From positions 1,860,001 to 1,924,000 of the forward strand of contig WFMF01000004.1 of the NCBI GenBank assembly GCA_011033025.1: a stretch of DNA of 64,000 bases. The letters are read 5' to 3'. The DNA is from Beroe forskalii (taxonomy: Eukaryota; Ctenophora; Nuda; Beroida; Beroidae). Position numbers and translations under genes: made by a program. Under the pieces are notes generated by a model. That model did not search any database and was not told the DNA's origin. It worked only from the letters and a program-made list of their open reading frames with translations. Each line of letters starts with the position of its first letter. Positions within the stretch are counted from its first letter, which is position 1. Positions 47,181 through 60,240 of the stretch are shown piece after piece.

Positions 47181-48700
47181 CTGGGAGAGGGACAAAAGAT
47201 ATTGAAAGCTGCAGATTAGTCACGGATACAGAAAATAATTAATGCTAACTTATATAATTATTGTCACGAAACAAACGAATGGTAATTCAACGAGGGCGAA
47301 TAGAATGAGACAGCAACGGAGCCAGTATTGAAACGTTGAAATAGAAGCTGGCACTATAGTAAATAATATACACCATGCTGCTAGTCGATCAGGAATTACT
47401 GACGTAGGTAATTTATTGAAGTCAAGGTTAGGAGTTATTGATTCAAAATTATAAGCCACGATATGGACTCCACTCTTAATCAACACCATCTATACACATT
47501 ACATAAACTATCATGGGATGTTAGAAACGGGCAGAATCCATGGTCGCAGATTCAAAACATTGATCCCGAGATTTTGGAACCCCTCCTATAATTTGAAAAA
47601 AGCTTAAGTTTCAGAGACTGTGTAAGTTGCAGTCACCCCTTCGATATTTAACTACTTATTTTAATACTTATTTTACTACTCATATGACGACAGTGCAACA
47701 GTGCAGTGCTGTGCCACTTGAGGCTGATTGCCAAAAACACCAATAATCACAAGCGTTGGAACAGGGAGTCTTATTAAGCTGCGGACGTTGGCAGATCAAA
47801 TACAAATGTAGTTCAATTTCAGCTTTATTCGAGGAAATAAGAGATTTCCTTGCGACCAAAGGGATCAAGAAAGAGATACTGATATTGATATCGCCAACCG
47901 CAGTCAATCACGTATCCCAATTTTTGATACGAAATTTGTGAATAAAATCCACATATTTTCGAAATTTCGAACGCGAAATTATAGACCAGCCCATATAAAT
48001 ATCGCTCGTAAGACAACACGAATTAATATGCGAAACTCGATGCCTATAGCTAGGACGGCCTATGTTATACTTTTAACTCTTTAATAAATAATAGGTACCA
48101 ACAAAGTATAGGAAACTTATATACTGCTAGGTTCTGGCACAAACTAGAAGATTTCTATGACATGACAAAGAATCAATCCGACTAATTACTAATTACAGCA
48201 ACTAGTGAAGTTCCTGTTGATACTTTGATATTCTATTGTGTTTAGAGGTTATCATATTGCATTTTGTATTTTTCCCTTGTCAAATGGCCATTGAATATTC
48301 TTCTCAGCAGAATCGAAAGTCACGAATATGCCAATTAAGTAGTTGCAATGCCCAATACAATGTCCCAGTCAACAAATTTCACAGACAACAGTAAATTAGA
48401 TACGCTAAAACATCATTTAAACAACTCACAAAGAATCAATCCTCGCGTTCAGATTTCAGTCTTTTGAAACAACATAAACGCAGAACATACTTTAGCGAAA
48501 CCATGAAGAGAGCAGGATTTCACTATATGATAAGGGGAATGTAAACAAGCCGTGCGCTCTGTAACTGTACAGACTGCACAGAGACAGGTTATAAAGAGGA
48601 GGAAGGGTAGAGCCACACGCCCAATGCCAACCAGTGTACAGAGCGCCAGAGGTAGGAAGCAATTAATGAGCCATTACTCGCTTAAGTGAGTCCGTAATGA
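47181..48700. other. Interval upstream of the first seen thioredoxin-fold exon
   Basis: The 5' exons should lie here or beyond but none could be assigned. 47925-47990 looks like a decayed end of the GAAATTTTGG/CCCCATATTTTC MITE family. Confidence 0.4.
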
Positions 48701-50216
48701 GAGGATAAATTCTCTTTTTTATCCCCGGGGGCATTTCCCCCGAACCCAACAACTGCGGGAAATGGTTAATTTCACCTGTTTCACAGGATAAATTATCCCT
48801 TTTTTAGTCTTATCAATTAGTGCATTTAAGGCACCAAAATTTTTAAATTATCCCAAAAAACACGGGCTTTTTTGCTTGCTTTTCAAAGGCCCAAAAATAC
48901 TGAACTGAAAATAAATTTTATCAAAACCTCCCTCGAAATGTATTTGATGAAGGGGTTTTTAAAAAATCACTTTTATCTAACCCCCCACCCTCAACAAAAC
49001 TTGGGGTATTCCCCGGGCAATATCCAACTATAAAAATTCTTTATTTTTATCTTTTAACTATTTTCCCGGGATCTGTCCGGGCTTACACCTAGGTTGAAAA
49101 GGGAAATAAGGGCCCTTTACAATTTTGGGGAAATATGTGGTTTCCCCTTGTCTTATGGTCAAAAAAACAGGTTGGATTTTTGAAAGTCGGAAAAAGGGCA
49201 TTTAATTTTTTCTGTTTCCCCAGTTTGGGTGGGTTTTCCAAGGAATTATCTTTTATTCTCTTGAAGGGTTGAAAAATGGTCTTTTTCCCAAACCAAAAAG
49301 GGGGTTTATTTTTCACCTTTTCCCTACTTTTGGCCTGGCTTTCAACCCTTTAGCCCCATATAAATTAAACAATGTCTCATGAAATTCTAAATGTATGATT
49401 ATTTTTTAAAAAAGGTTTTCAAAAAATTTGGAACCCGTCTTTTTTGGTTTTGGCAAATAAAAAAAAAAACTGGGTTTTTTGGGGAGGAAGGAACGGGGGT
49501 TTTAATAAAACTAAATGAAAAATTTTTAAAAGATGAAATTTTCCATAATTGGGGTTTAAAAATATGGTTTTTAATTTTATAATTAAAACCCCATTATTTC
49601 CCCATTCTAGCTTTTAAAACCCCTAATCTAATAAAACTTCTTTCTTTGGGGGTAGCCTCAAAAAATTTAAAAAATTTTAAAAAAATTTAAAAATTTGGCC
49701 AAAGCATTTTCCCCAGGAAAAACATATTATTTGAAAGTGTTTCCACTTTGGTTTTTGAACCAAAAACTAAATAACACAGTTATCAAATTTTATAATTTAG
49801 GGAAAATTTAAAACAATTCGGTGAAATTTTAAAAAGTTTTTTGGGAAAATCTGTTTTTTTTTTCCCTGGGTTTTACAGGGCAAAATTTAGATGAATCTTT
49901 TTAAACCCACCCCCATTTTAAAAAGTTAAAAACCCACTAGTTTTCCCAAATTTTTTGTTCACAACAGTTAGGGGGCCCAAAAATTGGGAAAATGAAAACC
50001 CGGGGTTTTTCCCTGGGAAAACCCTTTTGGAAATTACAACACTTCGTGACATTTTTGAATACCTTTTGGGGTCCATGAAAATGGACCCTTCTTCCAATTA
50101 AACGATTTGGGTTACCCCTTGGAATTTACTCCCCAAAACCCTTTTTAAAATTTTGATTCACTTTGGGGTGGGGGCCTAATAAAGAATTCAAAGGGGGTCC
50201 CCAAGTCGGGTTTGTA
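48700..50216. other. Likely low-quality assembly stretch (homopolymer-inflated)
   Basis: Base texture changes sharply: runs of 3-6 identical bases dominate (TTTTTT, GGGG, CCCC, AAAAA) with almost no normal dinucleotide variety, as in misread ends of dideoxy traces. It ends abruptly at about 50217, where clean transposon sequence starts mid-element. The open frames in this stretch should not be trusted. Confidence 0.8.
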
Positions 50217-51565
50217 AGTGCCCAGGATTGCGAAAAATCCTACGACCACTCTGGAGGGGTCTTACGAATACTCTTGACCCATTTCTCCTTAATAAGTTGA
50301 TGATAGAGTTGGACTTTGGCACGGTATTTCATGACATTTTGAGTTTAGAGGCATAGAGCATTCCGGCTCCCGAGTCCGACCTCCAAATTTATCACATCAT
50401 CCACATTAAACAATTTCATTCATAGCGAAATGATTTGAAAACGATGATTGTATACAAATTGACATGCCCTCGATATGCTTGTATCTATCAAGTCACAATG
50501 ATTGCCTTTCATTTTATTCTATTATTATTGAGGTAGGTCAGTCATGATGCTCGAGATGGAAAAAAGTACAAAAATTTGTTTGCCATCTGTAAACGATCAC
50601 GAGTAATATGGATCAGTTGTCAAGTGCTTATGTGAACTACTGGACTATCAAGACAGCGATCATTATTGAACTTGAATGTAGTTCATACATCTACGGCCAA
50701 ATACTGCAAAGGTTCAGGTCTCAGGAGCATGAATTTTCAACGCTGCGATTGAAAATGAATAAAAAGAATCGAGGTACGTTCACAGTTCACTGAAACTGTA
50801 CAATGTACATCATTGCTCAAGCAAAAACTGTTATAGGTACGTATAACATCACATTTAGATCAAATGGGAAGGTAAACGGGCTATAAAGACAATCGAAGCA
50901 ATATCATGCCTAATCACGTTTCATGTTATCAAATCGGAAATAGCCAATATCATGGACAACTCAAAAATGTACCTACCTATAACAGAACCGAACGTTCCCA
51001 AAATTAAGATGTATTTTACTTTTAGAATACATCACGGTAGACACCATTGTGCAAATTCAGCTAAATTTAGACGGTGAACGCAGAAATTGAACAATTATTG
51101 TTAAATAAAGAATTGACAGCTGAATGGAACATTCAAAATTTAAAAGCATAAAAGCACAAACATGATGAAGACGGTCGACTGTAGAACCAGAAAACGCTGA
51201 ACAGTGAACGAAACAGCAAACAGTGAACAGTGAACGAAACAGCAACACTACAAATAGGTACATGAAATAGCCATACTCAAAACATGTAACACTCATACCA
51301 CAACAACTTTCCATATAAGGAATAATGAGTGTACTCTCCCGCTCTCAAATGCAGAAACTGCGTAAGTGCGTGAAATACTCAAACCCTATTGGTTGGTGTT
51401 CATTACACGTGACTATTTGATTCGTGGACAGTGCGCGTGATATTTTCGGATCGCCCAAACACGGTTGAATGTTTCATGTACACTCTTGGAGAGTATTCGT
51501 AAAATTGGTACCTTATTCGTAAGCGCTACGAGTACTCTTAGACGATTGTTTCATGGAAGACCCCC
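50217..51565. mobile_element. Second, partial copy of the GGGGTCTTCC transposon (reverse orientation)
   Basis: Matches the reverse complement of 22282-26780 without the two nested insertions, and ends TTCATGGAAGACCCC at 51565. It lacks the last ~260 bp of the other end, which is lost in the low-quality stretch. It carries the empty sites for 22938-25658 (near 50940) and 25849-26269 (near 50806). Confidence 0.88.
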
Positions 51566-51875
51566 TGACCATAACCATTACCCAAACAATGAAGGTAATG
51601 TGTCTTCATTGGTTGAAAGGTAGGTCGAAAAGTTGGTCAAAAGTACAGATAGAATTTTTTTTCCTATTAACCCCTGTTTGGATGGTTTTCACTATCCTTT
51701 TCCTCATCTCTAATTTTAAAGGTTGAAACCATTATATACAATTGCCAAGGGTCTTTTCAACCTACCCTTTTGACCTACTTTGTGACCTGTTGCTTTCTAC
51801 CTATCAGCAGACAAATCAGGAACAATCGCCCTGATACCTGGAAAATTGGTGAACCAGTATAGTGGTAAAGGAGTA
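51566..51875. other. Non-coding interval
   Basis: Nothing recognised apart from an imperfect inverted pair around AAAGGTAGGTC (51617) and GACCTACTTTG (51771). Confidence 0.35.
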
Positions 51876-53134
51876 AAGGGACACTTGACCCCTCGACATT
51901 CAGCCCCCGACATTACATCCCCCGACACTTCACCACCTACTACAGTATTGTCGAACGTCGCAGTTCGACGATTGCTACGACATTTGACCCCCCCGTTAAA
52001 CATCCCCCGATGAATAAACATAGATCAAACGCTCTGATCTGCGGCTTGAACAAGGTGTCTAAGAGCCATTCGTGCATTGTTCCTTTTCACATCCAATGCA
52101 CCCTCGTACACAGGAACGCTGTTCTCCTGTGTATGTTGTATACTGTGTAACTGGGTTGCCATAGTCTGGTCACGGCATCCGTAAGACCCAGTGCCCCAAA
52201 CTGTTTTCGCACCCTTGAAGCTGCGGCTGCACCCCCTATTCTCATAACCCAGTGAAGATGGTGAGTCCGAGACAGTACGGGTCCCTCCCTGCAGTGAGTG
52301 GCAGTAACTGCCATTCATTTGTTGTCGAGGCAAGCTAATACACAGTGTTTACCTGGCAGAGCACCCCAGGTAGATCCTCCTGATCAGGTTCTGAGCAGGA
52401 GGGTCAACTCATTTCTTTTCTGGCTTATTCATTTCACTCACTCGTCTCACTTTAGGGCGCCAGCTTGACTGGCCAAAACGTTAGAATAAACGCCAACACA
52501 AATCTCCTCTCCAACTTTCACAAACTCCCTCCACACCATGTGCTAGACAGGGCAAATATCCGTTGTAAAGTGACACTTGATCTTTATTTAACTAAGCTAC
52601 GTAATACTAAAACTAACAACAGAATCCCTATGCATCCTTCTCAAAGTAATTACTGGACACAATAGTCACCTACACAGAATGAATATGGCACTGGATCCTC
52701 TTTGCGAATACTGTGACTTATAAAACTGTGGAATTAACCCCGTTTTTTGTCCAGATGAGACAGCATTGCATATTCTAGAAGACTGTCAGGCAGTGGAACT
52801 ACTCCAGACCTTCTGCTGACACCTTCCTGACTGGAATTGCTTACAACTACATGTCTAAGAGTGTTTTATCCGATATTTTGCGTGAAAAATTTGTGTGATA
52901 TACAATAATTATTCTATACACTATAATATTATTGCAATATCCAAATCCTGCCTATCACATTTTTAGTATCTACGGTGTTGGGGGGTCAGATGTCGGGGGA
53001 TGTAATGTTGGGGATGTAATGTTGGGGGGTCAAGTGTCGGGGGGGGGGGGTCAAATGTCGCACTTTCGTATAGTATGTTGAATCCATGTGAATTCGCAGC
53101 AAATTTAGGCAAACTTACAAAAATCAAGGATTAT
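51876..53134. mobile_element. Probable third foldback-like element, decayed
   Basis: ACACTTGACCCC/GACATTACATCCCCCGACA motifs on the left (51885-52013) return inverted on the right (52985-53065) as GGATGTAATGTTGGGG/GTCAAGTGTCGGGG. The right side ends in a degraded terminus of the foldback-1 family (TGTGAATTCGC ... GGATTATGCC, 53091-53134). The matching left terminus was not found. A LINE tail fragment lies between the arms. Confidence 0.5.
52465..52860 (+). pseudogene. Non-LTR retrotransposon C-terminal zinc-knuckle fragment
   Basis: ALDPLCEYC is followed, after a stop and frame change, by DETALHILEDCQAVE, giving a C-x2-C ... H-x4-C pattern as found after the RT of several LINE clades. The preceding 66-residue open frame has no recognisable motif. 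Degenerate. Confidence 0.4.
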
Positions 53135-53669
53135 GCCAGTTATTGTGTAGGGTCTAGCTGTCCAACAAATCAAATTTAAGTTATCCAATTCAAGACTATA
53201 ATTGTTCAAAAGGTTTGGTGTTTGCTGCTTAATGGATATGCAGTGAGAGGGTTCTTAACCTAGACTAACTCTAGAATTATCGGGATGAAAATTGCAGCTA
53301 ATCAAAAATGAGGTAACAGTCTGACCATAATCGCAATAGAAATCAGAACAATGAACACCTATTGCTAAATGAATAACTAATCTGGATGCAGCAAATCTAG
53401 TTTCATGCTCCAAAAAATGCTGCAGCCCACCAACTCACTGAAAGTCATCACGATAACTATTGGCTGGCAACATGGTGTCATCAAAAATGAAAAACCTTGA
53501 GCTTACCTGGCAGCCACATAGCTTGGATTTTTGACAAGGGATGCATGCCAAATTTCTGAGCAACCCATTCAACCAATATTCAAAGGAGAAGCCAACTTTC
53601 CAAGGGATGCAGAGCATCCCCTGAATGCACACTGGCTATATGGCTGTTACCTGGAGGAGTATTAGAGTA
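53135..53669. other. Non-coding interval
   Basis: No gene or repeat recognised. Confidence 0.35.
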
Positions 53670-54159
53670 CCTTACAAGACAAAATAACATGGGACAATAA
53701 TTCCGGGGATCGAAATTTTGGGGGTTCGAAAATATGGGGATTTTTTTCAAAAATCCCCAAATTTCGTACCCCAAATTAAATCAGGTGATTTTCGCCTTTT
53801 TCAAATTCGAAAAAAATAAGGCAACTTTTGGGATAAATCAGAACTTCAGAAAGGCCAATATTACTGAGGTGATCGAAGTAGTAGAATTTCCAGTACAAGA
53901 TCCCTTTTATCGAGTCGAGTGTAAGAGGTTTTATTAGGAATTACTGCATTTAAGATATTTTTAACTCTCCTGCACTGATATACTTATTGAAATTTGTCTG
54001 GGAATTCCATATTTCATGCACTGTTAGTCAAATCACAAACCCACAATAAACTAATTTGGGGGAAATAATTTTGGGGATCGAAATTTTGGGGGAACGAAAA
54101 TATGGGGATTTTTTCGTAAAATCCCCAAATTTCGTACCTTTTAAATATGTCTCGTAAGG
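53670..54159. mobile_element. 490-bp MITE, CCTTACAAGAC / GTCTCGTAAGG ends (family B)
   Basis: Flanked by TA (53668-53669, 54160-54161). The terminal ~100 bp match the ends of the 2.7-kb element 22938-25658 (GGGACAATAATTCCGGGGAT, AATATGGGGATTTTTT, CCCCAAATTTCGTACC). Part of the interior (about 53800-54060) also matches sequence of the larger copy near 23040-23170 and 25440-25560. Confidence 0.88.
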
Positions 54160-55841
54160 TACCTAGTGAGTATTGACTTGAAATTTAAACTTCCTAGTGT
54201 GAATTGACTTGAAACTGTCAGTACATAGAGTGAGGAGGTGACACTCACTGTACAAAAAGTTTCAAGTCAATAGGTTTTCTGATACTGTCCCAGGTAAGCT
54301 CCTTAAATTCATTTGTGTGAAGTAGTTGGTCAATACTTATTGTGTTGGTAATAGCACTTGTTGACATAGCTGCAACCAAGCACCAATAGTGATAAGTTAA
54401 GGATCGAAACGGAATAACTCACTTAAAGAATTTAACCACTGAAAAAAAGTCCAAATTCCAATGCCGACTCCAACATACTATAACTTCAAAAGGGGTCTTT
54501 GAATGAAACACAAGGTTGAATTCAACCACATATGGTAAATTCAAGATAAGATAAGACAAGATAAAATTAATGGTATTAAACCATCACAAATCTTAACAAT
54601 ATCCAATCCATCTGTTTGCATCTTGGGTGTCAAAGCAATATTACATTATTACCATGATCATGACCAATGACCATCAGTGAAAGATTAGAATGAAGTGTCA
54701 CTGAGTTTCCACAGGGAATTGACATAAATACAAAAAAATCTTTGACAATGTAGGACATAACAGGTGTTGAATGCTTATGGACCAACCAAATGGTTTCCAA
54801 GGAGACCAAAAATAATGCAATATATAAAAGCTATAGTTCTATCTTTTGCAAAACAAATTCTTGAAGTATTGGATCAGGATGCATGCCACTCGCATTGATT
54901 TCATTAATGTGCAACGTAAAAGGACACAAATGACCCGGATCCATCCACCGGTCCTCTACTTCTCTTCACTTAGTGTGTTGCTTAATTTCTTGAAAGCTGA
55001 GGTAGGTATTGGACTGAAGATGCCTGCACACCACTCATCTTGGTGTGACTCATTAAGATCCTACTGCTCTCCACATTGCATTACCTCAAGGAATCATGTT
55101 GGTGTTCAAGTACGGAGTTGGAGAAAAATCTTGCAGATTGATGTCTATTGAAGAAAGATTTCTTTTTAATTCAAATATGATTACAAAGGGATAATCAACT
55201 AAGAAGTAATAGACCAAGTAAATTCTGACTAAATAAATTCTGACTATTATACCTAATATAATATAATAAGATAAGATAAGATAATATTTTTGATATGATA
55301 TCAACTCGAATATTCAACCCACTCTCGAGAAAATTTTGTCAATAATTTAAAGTACCCTTAGGTCTAGGCACCCACATTTGTTGCTTTCACAAAATACAAT
55401 ACATTAATAAATGCAGTTTACAAATAAAAATAAATTAAAAGCTGATTTACAGACAACATGATGCTACTTCGGTCTTTGTACTTTTGGTGATTTGACGAAA
55501 TGCAAGCTAATAAAGCCAATAATATAAATAAATAAATAAAAGGATTTTGCCAATTGGGCAACACGATTCAATGCACATCATTCTTCAAAACACTTAATCA
55601 TTTGATTATGTACCTTGACATGGTACTCAGAATTAACATATTCGATCAACTGTCATCATTGAAAATATAGTCTACAGGGTAACACATAGCATGCTATCAC
55701 CATCAGCTTAGATAACGATAAAAACATTTGAATAATTTAAATGAAACAAGGTGTGCAATTAACCTATACATGCATATAATATTCGATACATGCTATAAAA
55801 ACGCTGTTGTACAATTATAAGAAATGACAATGATAAAAACC
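54160..55841. other. Non-coding interval with simple repeats
   Basis: (GATAA)n runs at about 54545-54565 and 55264-55284 and (ATAA)n at 55525-55542. No exon recognised. Confidence 0.4.
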
Positions 55842-56436
55842 TCAATGAGAGTAAATATTTATGCCCTTTCGTTTTGCTATAAAAGGGTTATCAAGCAAAA
55901 ATTTATTAAAAACCTCTTTATTGCGCAGGTAGTTAGGATTACCTTCGATTTTATCAATAATCAAAGACGAAACATGCCAGAAGTTGTCATCAGAACTTCC
56001 TAATGAAAGAGAATCATTTTTGAATCTATCTAAATTAATTTTAAAACTTATAACATTATCTGACAATTTAACATAAGGTGGCAGCTTATTCCAGTACATT
56101 TGATTCTTTCAGGCAAAAACGATTGTCTAATTTTACAAATAGCACTTCCACTGTGGGTTTGATCCTACTTAAAATATTGCTCCCTGATCGACCCATCTTA
56201 AAATATTCTTTCCAAGAAACCTTTCCCTGTTTTCAATCTAAACGTTTCTATTAAGTCACCACGAATTCTTCTTTCACCAAGGGTAGTCAATCCCATCATC
56301 TCCAATCGCTTGCTATAGGCCCAATATCGTCAGCTAACCTAGTAAAACGCCTCTGTATGGATTCAAGTTCTAAAATAGTCCCCAATTACCATGAGTAGCA
56401 GAGGGGCTCCAGATTAGACCGTACTGCATCATCATC
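55842..56436 (-). pseudogene. LINE reverse-transcriptase C-terminal fragment
   Basis: Minus-strand frames give QYGLIWSP, LESIQRRFTRL, RLEMMGLTTLGERRIRGDLI and finally MYWNKLPPYVKLSDNVISFK. This is the RT thumb and tail of a Jockey/CR1-like LINE different from the 30.9-kb one. 5'-truncated exactly where the element at 56437 begins; frameshifted. Confidence 0.8.
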
Positions 56437-57546
56437 AATTCACCATTCTAAACCCTGATAATGACGTCATAACCAAGTGTGAGCTTCTGAGTTGGAGTTT
56501 TCAACTCGGCTGATACCAAACGGTACTTTATGAGGTGTGATTTCATACACTCTGCAACATGACGCTTTCTGCTGCGGAGATTATCTCACCAGCTGCCAAA
56601 TCACCATGTTTCAGTTAAATTATACCAGCCGAGATGCTGAAATATTATATATCGAATTAAAGTGATGCAATTTTCAACTAATATACATTCGTGAAATTCA
56701 CCGTAGGTTTGCAATTGAATTTCTTGTTCTTTCGTTAGTCGTCTAATGGAAACAGGTCTGTGTACTACCTTACTAACGCCCTAAATCATTAATCTAATGA
56801 TCAGAAAATTTCAAAAGAATTAGCTAGTGTCTCGAAAAGAAGGCCAGACTTGGAGCTTACATTTTTGTGATAATCCGTTCTTGTTCATATTCATCTAAAA
56901 CATTTTATTTCAAAAATGTAGCCCTACTGAAATGTATCGTATTGTTCTATCATTTGATGTCATTATTTTAGTTCCATCATTTTAGGTCGTTATTCTATTC
57001 TCGTATTATTGGTGGCGTCCTAAATTTCAAACCGTACGAGGTTGCCTTGCATTGTTATCGCTTCTCCTTTACTTGCCTATTGATGCAGAAGCGTTTAATG
57101 GATCAGAATCCTGCTACTGTGCGTGAACCAATATATAATTCCTCGATGACATAGGATCAAGGAGCAGCAAGTAATAGGCCATAGTGAGATAGTGAGTCAT
57201 AAATACCAAGCTTTTATTTGAACAGCCATGTTATGCAGCTTTACTTTAATTCAACGGCACACGAAGAATAACCCATTCTACGTCCTCAACTTTTCATACC
57301 AAACAATGAAGATGACACTTTCCTGCGCGCTTATTGCGCGCGCGCGGCATACACCAACATCACGGACATGGGAGTCAGGATTTAGGAACAATTACTCCGA
57401 AGCGTCAGTTAAACTGGCTATCACTATAATTACACTTCGCTTATAGTACCTCCCGGTAATTATAACCCAACTACGCCGAGTACTGAGAATTACACATCTA
57501 GGCGGCTGAGAGTGACGTCATTATCAGGGTTTAGAATGGTGAGTTG
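56437..57546. mobile_element. 1.1-kb element with 34-bp inverted ends (CAAYTCACCATTCTAAACCC)
   Basis: 56437-56470 is the reverse complement of 57513-57546 with one mismatch. Both arms end inwards in the TGACGTCA palindrome. No transposase recognised and no certain target duplication. Confidence 0.82.
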
Positions 57547-58473
57547 CTGACATCTGAGCGTCTATTCCTTGAGAGCAACGCGTATGGACATGGATCACAT
57601 TCCCCATGATCCAGGGTTTGTAATTGGGGGTATGATATTATTCTGTGATTATTGAGTTATTGCTGTCCAGGATTCGCTTCTAAAGGCCTCCCTGATGGCC
57701 TTGATAATAATTCCATAGAAAAATAAGCAATGGCCTCAAAAGTCCTCAGCTCCTTAAATATTCTTACTTGAGAAAGTATAAACTACTACTTTTATAGCTA
57801 TCAAGGAAAATTTTAGTATGTTGACATCTTGTTTCTTGAATGCTTGCTGTAACTATTATCAAACTCTTGGTAAATCTTTTAGCATCAATTCCGAATACCT
57901 TAGGGGAAGATTTTATATCTCCAATGACTTCGAACTTAACTTCCCCTCGATTTCTATGCCGATCATACCATAATATTATGACTTGAATCCCATAAATTCC
58001 ATCTGTCTTGTATTTCCTAAATGTCTACTGGGGAGTTTGTAGTGGAGTCTAAGCCGTATATTTGTACTAACGATCCCTGGAGACCAATGACTCTTATCAT
58101 CTAGTAATGGTTCTAAGCAGAACTCGCGTGAGGAGTAGACGATTGAGATTTTGCAATTTAACGGCTTTTTTATGTAAATTGTTGACACCTAAACGCCAAT
58201 TCTCTGCGGACGGATTGTCGGTTTGTAAGTGCTGTGCTAGTTATTCGTCCGAACTCGACAACTCACCTGCTACCAAAAGGCAAAACTGCGAGATACTCTA
58301 TGCGGTTCTGGTTTCGTCTTGCCTTGATTGCAAGACCGTCAGAATACTTCAAATATCTGGATATTTCATGTTATCTTGGATATCTCGATGTTCCAGAGTG
58401 TGCAATGATCTCGAAGTATGATTTCAAATGTTTCGTCCCTCTGTAGCATTGTCCATTGTAAAATAAGTCCATT
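57547..58473. other. Non-coding interval
   Basis: No gene recognised. Confidence 0.35.
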
Positions 58474-58481
58474 CCTTTTTC

Positions 58482-60240
58482 GGTCGTATGAAAGTATACC
58501 AATGACCCCCTGCTGACCCCCTACTGACCCCCAGCTGACCCTTCCTGACCCTTAAAATATGCTGACCCCCCCACTGACCCCTTTAGAACCCCTACTGACC
58601 CCCTGGTGACCCCCTGGTGAACCCTACTGACTCCCCTACTGACCCCTGCTGACCCCTTTTGACCCCTGCTGATTTCCATACCATTCACCCCTGGTGAGTC
58701 CTGAAACCCAATCCCTACTTTTTTCCTGACCACTTTCCTGATCATAATTCTAACATATCATGAATGTTTTAAAAACATTTAAAATATCACTCAGCCTTAT
58801 AATGACGCTTTATTGGTCAATTGCCACTCGATCAAGGCACCCTAAACGCACGCTCAAAACATAAACGAGTCAGTTATATTTTTCATGTTCGTTATGTTAT
58901 TCTGTTATTCAAGTCAGTCAAATAAGTCAGGACAGTCACGTTAGTCAAGTTATTCAAGTCATTCAAGTCAGTTCTGTCAGTCATGTCAGTCATGTCAGTC
59001 ATGTCAGTCATGTCAGTCATGTCAGTCATGTCAGTCATGTCAGTCATGTCAGTCATGTCAGTCATGTCAGTCATGTCAGTCATGTCAGTCATGTCAGTCA
59101 TGTCAGTCATGTCAGTCATGACAGACATGTCAGTCATGTCAGTCATGTCAGTCATGTATGTCAGTCATGTCAGTCATGTCAGTCATGTCAGTCATGTCAG
59201 TCATGTCAGTCATGTCAGTCATGTCAGTCATGTCAGTCATGTCAGTCATGTCAGTCATGTCAGTCATGTCAGTCATGTCAGTCATGTCAGTCATGTCAGT
59301 CATGTCAGTCATGTCAGTCATGTCAGTCATGTCAGTCATGTCAGTCATGTCAGTCATGTCAGTCATGTCAGTCATGTCAGTCATGTCAGTCATGTCAGTC
59401 ATGTCAGTCATGTCAGTCATGTCAGTCATGACAGTCATGCCAGACATGCCAGTCATGTCAGTCATGTCAGTCATGTCGTTCAGGTAAGTCTGGTCGGTCA
59501 GTTCGATCAGGTTAGTCAGGTCAAGTCAGTCAAGTGAAGTTAGTTCGGTCAGTTCGATTAAGTTATTCCGTCAGCCAGGTGTGTGCCTTGGTCAAAGTCA
59601 GACAAGACTGAACTTAAATGCATGATTTGCGACATGACTGACATGACTGACATGACTGACATGACTGACATGACTGACATGACTGACATGACTGACATGA
59701 CTGTCATGACTGACATGACTGACATGACTGACATGACTGACATGACTGACAGAACTGACTTGAATGACTTGAATAACTTGACTAACGTGACTGTCCTGAC
59801 TTATTTGACTGACTTGAATAACAGAATAACATATCGAACATGAAAAATATAACTGACTCGTTTATGTTTTGAGCGTGCGTTTAGGGTGCCTTGATCGAGT
59901 GGCAATTGACCAATAAAGCGTCATTATAAGGCTGAGTGCTATTTTAAATGCTTTTAAAACATTCATGATATATGTTAGAATTATGATCAGGAAGTGGTCA
60001 GTAGGGGGTCAGTAGGGGGTCAGTAAGGGTTCACCAGGGGGTCACCAGGGGGTCAAAAGGGGGTCAGCAGGGGGTCAGTAGGGGGTCAGTAGGGGTTCAC
60101 CAGGGGGTCACCAGGGGTCAGTAGGGGTTCACCAGGGGGTCAGTAGGGGGTCAGTAGGGGGTCAGCAGGGGGTCAGTAGGGGGTCAGCTGGGGGTCAGTA
60201 GGGGGTCAGCAGGGGGTCATTGGTATACTTTCATACGACC
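58482..60240. mobile_element. Foldback-type element 2 with 8-bp target duplication CCTTTTTC
   Basis: 1,759 bp and almost wholly palindromic. Each strand begins GGTCGTATGAAAGTATACCA, then an array of ~11-bp TGACCCCC units, then about 230 bp of matching unique arm (58745-58976 against 59749-59990), then a 9-bp TCAGTCATG array. The centre is about 59490-59630. CCTTTTTC flanks it on both sides (58474-58481, 60241-60248). The 9-bp array is much longer on the left (58977-59480) than on the right (59632-59755). No transposase. Confidence 0.93.
58977..59480 (+). repeat. 9-bp tandem array TCAGTCATG (long arm)
   Basis: About 55 units, with single-base variants at 59120, 59153-59160 and 59430-59450. 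Because 9 is a multiple of 3, all frames stay open and give the artefactual repeats MSV and MTD. The inverted partner array is at 59632-59755 (about 13 units). Confidence 0.95.

Noticed and set aside
49089..49582. Small open frames in the homopolymer-rich stretch
   Set aside because: The sequence there appears unreliable, and the residues are F/K/G-rich products of poly-T, poly-A and poly-G runs.
58892..59843. Long open frames of repeating MTD and MSV residues on both strands
   Set aside because: They are products of a 9-bp tandem repeat, which keeps all three frames open. The sequence is a palindromic transposon array with no gene signals.
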